A model generated the notes under the pieces. The model made no database searches and was not told the origin of the DNA. It worked only from the letters and a program-made list of their open reading frames with translations. This document shows positions 51,650 through 54,892 of a DNA stretch of 54,892 nucleotides, in pieces. The stretch covers positions 1-54,892 of the forward strand of contig KQ959711.1 of NCBI GenBank assembly GCA_001552935.1, in the 5' to 3' direction. The stretch is from Umbribacter vaginalis (GTDB lineage Bacteria > Actinomycetota > Coriobacteriia > Coriobacteriales > Eggerthellaceae). Position numbers and translations under genes: made by a program. Each line of letters begins with the position of its first letter. Position 1 is the first letter of the stretch.

Positions 51650-54600
51650 ATGAAGAAAACACCAATGCGTATTGTAGGATCATGCGTTATGAGTGCTGTC
51701 TTAGCAGGAGCTTTTATACCTGCACAACCGCTCAAAGCATATGCGAGCACTCACATAGCAAACTCTGCAACACAATCTGATGCTACTCAAGGCGCTTCCA
51801 CTCAAAGTGATGCAGCAGTTCCTGAAGCGTGGTCGGTTGACAATTTTGTCATTGAAAAAGAAGGCGACCATGCAGTTGTTAAAGGTTTATCGCAAGCAGG
51901 CGAAACAAAACTCCAAACGTGCAAAACCTTAGTGCTGCCTGCGCGCTACGATAATCTTGATATTTCGAAGATTGCCAAGGCTGCATTTAAGAAAAAAGTC
52001 TTTACAAGTGTGTATATACCCTCCACTATTACCTCTATCGAAGAAAAAGCCTTTTTCGGATGTAAGATTAAAGAACTATCGATTTCAGACAAACTGGCAC
52101 ACCTTGGTAAAGCTGCGTTTATGATGAATGAACTGAGCGTTCTTGATGTACCTGCTTCATTAACTACAATTCCTGAAAATGCATTTAATGAAAATAAGCT
52201 TATGTCCTTGCGTTTATCTGAAGGCATAACAAAAATAGAAACTCGTGCGTTTTATGATAACAATCTTCCTGATGTTGTTATACCAAAAAGCTTGGAATTT
52301 GTAGCTCCTAATGCGTTTGAGTATCAACATGACGGCAATAAGCCCGAGCAGAAAGCAACGCTTCATACTATCGATAAAACTAATCCGCATAATCTGAAAA
52401 ATTCGCAAAATCATACTATTATTGCTGAAACAACAACGCTTAACCCCAACACATTTACTCCTTTTAGTGAAGAATTAAGTTCACTTCAACGCATTCTCGA
52501 TCGTTTTTATGTGAGCGCTGATGGTAAGGATGTTCCCAGTAAGGGTGTTCGTATCAATAAAAATGGCATTGAAGTAGAACGCTGGATTACGCCTCAGCAA
52601 AAAATGGATACGCTTAAGCTTCTTGAAAAAGCTTATGAAGCACATTTTTTCCGCAATATTGATGAGCGGCAAGTAGAAGCGCTTAACAAGGAGCTTGCCG
52701 CTCGCTATCTTGAGCTTGGCAAGCAAGGAGAAACGCAAACCGGAACTGCGCCTTCGCTTGAACGTTTTTCAGCTCCTGTTGAAACACTTAAAATTGGTGT
52801 ACATGGCTGGACGCCTCTTTATAAAAAATCTCTGTTCGCAAAATATCTTGAAGTAGGTTTGCGTGATACTACACGTCCTAACAGCCGTTTGTATCGTTTG
52901 CAAGCTATTGATGACACAACGCCTACTATGCTGCGTCTTGATTTTCTTGTACCACTGCGTAATAACTCGCAAGAAGCGCCAGAGAAGTATGAAATTGAAT
53001 GTAATATGCCTGGACTTGCATTCTTTAAGCCCGATGACACCGAGAATCTTAAACATAGTCCGCAAACCGATTTGTCGGTTATAGTGCCTGATATTGAAGA
53101 TGAAGCGCATCCAAAGCACAAAAACGTGGGATTTGGGCTTGAGCCTGGCGCAGTTGCCTTATTTAATGTTGGTGAAAATGGCGATACGCTTGATAATTTA
53201 TGGCAGACGGTTGTGTGCGGATATGCGCCGAATAAAGTGCCCCATGTGAGCGCTCATAAGGGGCTTGCATTTAAGGGTTGGTCGCTTACCAAGCCTGCTG
53301 GCGTGCTTAATGATGGCGACGATGGCCATCTTGTTGACCCTACGAAAGTGCCGCTTAATAAACATACTGTTTACTATGCTGTGTATGAAAAAGCGGCTGT
53401 TCCTGCTCCAGTGCCTGTTCCTGCTGTACCTCAGCCAGGGACTGGAGAGCAGCACCCTGCGACTGTTGTGCAGTATAAAGCACTTCCCGAAAATATTATC
53501 GATTTAGCGCGTTTAGTGGATTATGTGTATACAAGCCCCGATGGCAATGATGTTCCTACTGCGTTTAATACTATTGGAACTACTAAACCTAAAGATATCT
53601 TATTTGCTAACGATGCCGTTGCAAAAAAAGTTAATAAGCAATTAGTTTATGTTGATCAAGATACAAAAAATAAGTTGAAGCAAGAGCTTTTTAATGCGTA
53701 TAAGAAATTTTATATTGACCAAAGTAGCGACATTACACTTACCGATATTTCAAGTATTGATATTAAACCAGGCAAAAAGGGTAACTGTGACGCTATTGAT
53801 GTACACAACATCAAACTAAAGTTTAACAATTATTCCGCAAGGAAGAACGGTCTGCAGCGTCAAAAAGAGGAATACTTTGCATTATTCGATATAAACGATT
53901 CTCAGAATGTTATGTATCCTATTCACAAATTCGGCTATTTTCCTAATGGTAGAACTAATTCAGCTCAGGCAAATTTTCAAGTAAAGAAAAGCGACAATGC
54001 AGAGTATCATCTAAAAGCAATACCAGGGTTTGCATTTGTTGACTTAGTAGCAGGAAAGCGCAGTACGATACAGTATCCACAAGTAAATCTTGAAAAGCAG
54101 CCTGGTAATAGCTCTGCATCACTTATATCAAAGCAGGAATTTACCGTTGAACCTGGATTTGTTGCGCTTTTTGATTGTGGCACTAATGGAGTGATTGAAA
54201 AAGGCGAATGCGTTCAAACATATGCACCGCAAACAACGCTTGATTATGTTCCTACCGTAAAAGCAAAGGATGACTTTACGTTTAAAGGATGGAAAGCACA
54301 GGGCTCTGACACAGTGTTAAGCTCAGAGGAGATTAAAGCAACTCAACTAACACAACACACGCTCTTTACTGCCGTGTATGAAAAAGCTGCTGTTCCTGCA
54401 CCTGTGCCTCCTGTACCAGCTCCTAAGCCGCCAGCTCCAGCACCTGCGCCACGTCCCGAACCACAGCCAGGTAAAGAAACTCCCGTTCCAAGCTTTAATC
54501 AGGCAACCAAGCGCATTGCTGGTAACACTGCAGAAGACACCATGCAACAAATCGTGCAAACAGCGTTTCCTGATCCGGTAAAAGAAGTAGTACTTGCAAC

Positions 54601-54892
54601 CAGTGAGAGCTATTGGGATGCACTTTCTGCAAACTCACTTGCTGGAAGCTTAAATGCGCCTGTATTACTTACACACCACAATCAACTACCAGCACAAACC
54701 ATAGCAGAACTTAAACGTCTTAAAACAAGCAAAGTAGTTGTGTGCGGTGGAGAAAACGCCATCAGTAACGATGTTGTAGCACAGCTTAAAGGTCTCAGCA
54801 TTGAAGTTGAGCGTGTTGCAGGTCAGATGGCAAGTGATACGGCAAACGATATTGCTCAAAAACTTGATAAGAGTGACACAGCCATTGTAGCT
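51650..54892 (+). CDS. Surface protein with BspA LRR, duplicated module and CWB2 repeats (3' end beyond window)
   Basis: Secreted wall protein; 1081 codons are visible without a stop, so it is truncated by the window edge. ATG follows AAAAGGGGATCTC. A signal peptide (MKKTPMRIVG...AYA, about 30 residues) leads the protein. Residues about 110-227 form BspA-type LRR_5 repeats (VYIPSTITSIEEKAFFGC, LDVPASLTTIPENAF). A module of about 310 residues occurs twice (about 277-590 and 617-920), each ending in AVYEKAAVPAPVP and a Pro-rich linker. From about 952, cell-wall-binding repeat 2 (CWB2) units begin (RIAGNTAEDT, LATSESYWDALSANSLAG, RVAGQMASDTANDIAQ). CWB2 repeats, usually in threes, bind wall polymers non-covalently, unlike the LPXTG protein at the window start. 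Confidence 0.88.
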   Translation, partial: MKKTPMRIVGSCVMSAVLAGAFIPAQPLKAYASTHIANSATQSDATQGASTQSDAAVPEAWSVDNFVIEKEGDHAVVKGLSQAGETKLQTCKTLVLPARYDNLDISKIAKAAFKKKVFTSVYIPSTITSIEEKAFFGCKIKELSISDKLAHLGKAAFMMNELSVLDVPASLTTIPENAFNENKLMSLRLSEGITKIETRAFYDNNLPDVVIPKSLEFVAPNAFEYQHDGNKPEQKATLHTIDKTNPHNLKNSQNHTIIAETTTLNPNTFTPFSEELSSLQRILDRFYVSADGKDVPSKGVRINKNGIEVERWITPQQKMDTLKLLEKAYEAHFFRNIDERQVEALNKELAARYLELGKQGETQTGTAPSLERFSAPVETLKIGVHGWTPLYKKSLFAKYLEVGLRDTTRPNSRLYRLQAIDDTTPTMLRLDFLVPLRNNSQEAPEKYEIECNMPGLAFFKPDDTENLKHSPQTDLSVIVPDIEDEAHPKHKNVGFGLEPGAVALFNVGENGDTLDNLWQTVVCGYAPNKVPHVSAHKGLAFKGWSLTKPAGVLNDGDDGHLVDPTKVPLNKHTVYYAVYEKAAVPAPVPVPAVPQPGTGEQHPATVVQYKALPENIIDLARLVDYVYTSPDGNDVPTAFNTIGTTKPKDILFANDAVAKKVNKQLVYVDQDTKNKLKQELFNAYKKFYIDQSSDITLTDISSIDIKPGKKGNCDAIDVHNIKLKFNNYSARKNGLQRQKEEYFALFDINDSQNVMYPIHKFGYFPNGRTNSAQANFQVKKSDNAEYHLKAIPGFAFVDLVAGKRSTIQYPQVNLEKQPGNSSASLISKQEFTVEPGFVALFDCGTNGVIEKGECVQTYAPQTTLDYVPTVKAKDDFTFKGWKAQGSDTVLSSEEIKATQLTQHTLFTAVYEKAAVPAPVPPVPAPKPPAPAPAPRPEPQPGKETPVPSFNQATKRIAGNTAEDTMQQIVQTAFPDPVKEVVLATSESYWDALSANSLAGSLNAPVLLTHHNQLPAQTIAELKRLKTSKVVVCGGENAISNDVVAQLKGLSIEVERVAGQMASDTANDIAQKLDKSDTAIVA

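Overview
The window reads as a gene-dense chromosomal segment of a moderate-GC Gram-positive anaerobe, most likely an actinobacterium of the class Coriobacteriia (an Eggerthellales or Cryptobacterium-like lineage). This is inferred from the gene mix: BspA-type and CWB2-type surface proteins, an LPXTG-anchored protein, a SARP/BTAD regulator, a single-chain serine dehydratase, UDP-galactopyranose mutase, and two amino acid:cation symporters. No 16S gene is present, so the assignment is tentative. I see no prophage, transposase or cas genes.

Layout. 0.2-6.3 kb: two large secreted surface proteins with leucine-rich or DUF285 repeats. 6.5-9.7 kb: surface-glycan enzymes (CapD-like dehydratase, Glf). 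9.8-16.1 kb: argS, tRNA-Arg, a glutaredoxin, tRNA-Pro, tRNA-Gly, a 2-hydroxyacid dehydrogenase of the HicDH type, a patatin-like lipase, rdgB and ybaK. 16.4-22.7 kb, minus strand: a CPA1 cation/proton antiporter, a NYN ribonuclease-like protein with two OST-HTH domains, tRNA-Lys, tRNA-His, a repeat-rich non-coding stretch with a possible small RNA, and sstT. 23.5-35.7 kb, plus strand: a STAND-like SARP regulator, secA-prfB, an NfeD/SPFH pair, and PEP carboxylase. 36.0-43.7 kb: a glutamate/aspartate-type symporter, a four-gene operon (polysaccharide flippase, zinc-ribbon membrane protein, DUF5685 protein, J-domain protein), and L-serine dehydratase. 44.3-51.6 kb: a heterodimeric CydDC-like ABC exporter, a YgbA-family protein, a MATE exporter and CorA. 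51.6 kb to the end: a third large surface protein carrying CWB2 wall-binding repeats, cut by the window edge.

How it fits together. Serine uptake (SstT), serine deamination to pyruvate (SdaA), dicarboxylate/amino acid uptake, PEP carboxylase and a HicDH-type dehydrogenase suggest amino-acid-based fermentative metabolism. CapD, Glf, the flippase and the surface proteins point to a decorated envelope that binds host surfaces or matrix. Glutaredoxin, the CydDC-like exporter and YgbA suggest thiol and nitrosative-stress handling.

The least ordinary signals lie outside the standard genes. There is a three-copy, 61-bp-period repeat with CRISPR-like dimensions but no cas genes. A structured RNA candidate lies between two terminators and has loops complementary to Shine-Dalgarno sequences. 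A family of degenerate GC-rich intergenic repeats has inverted copies either side of the ygbA-MATE pair. There is also the flippase/zinc-ribbon/DUF5685/J-domain operon, a release factor 2 with SPT in place of SPF, and low-complexity insertions in several otherwise conserved enzymes.
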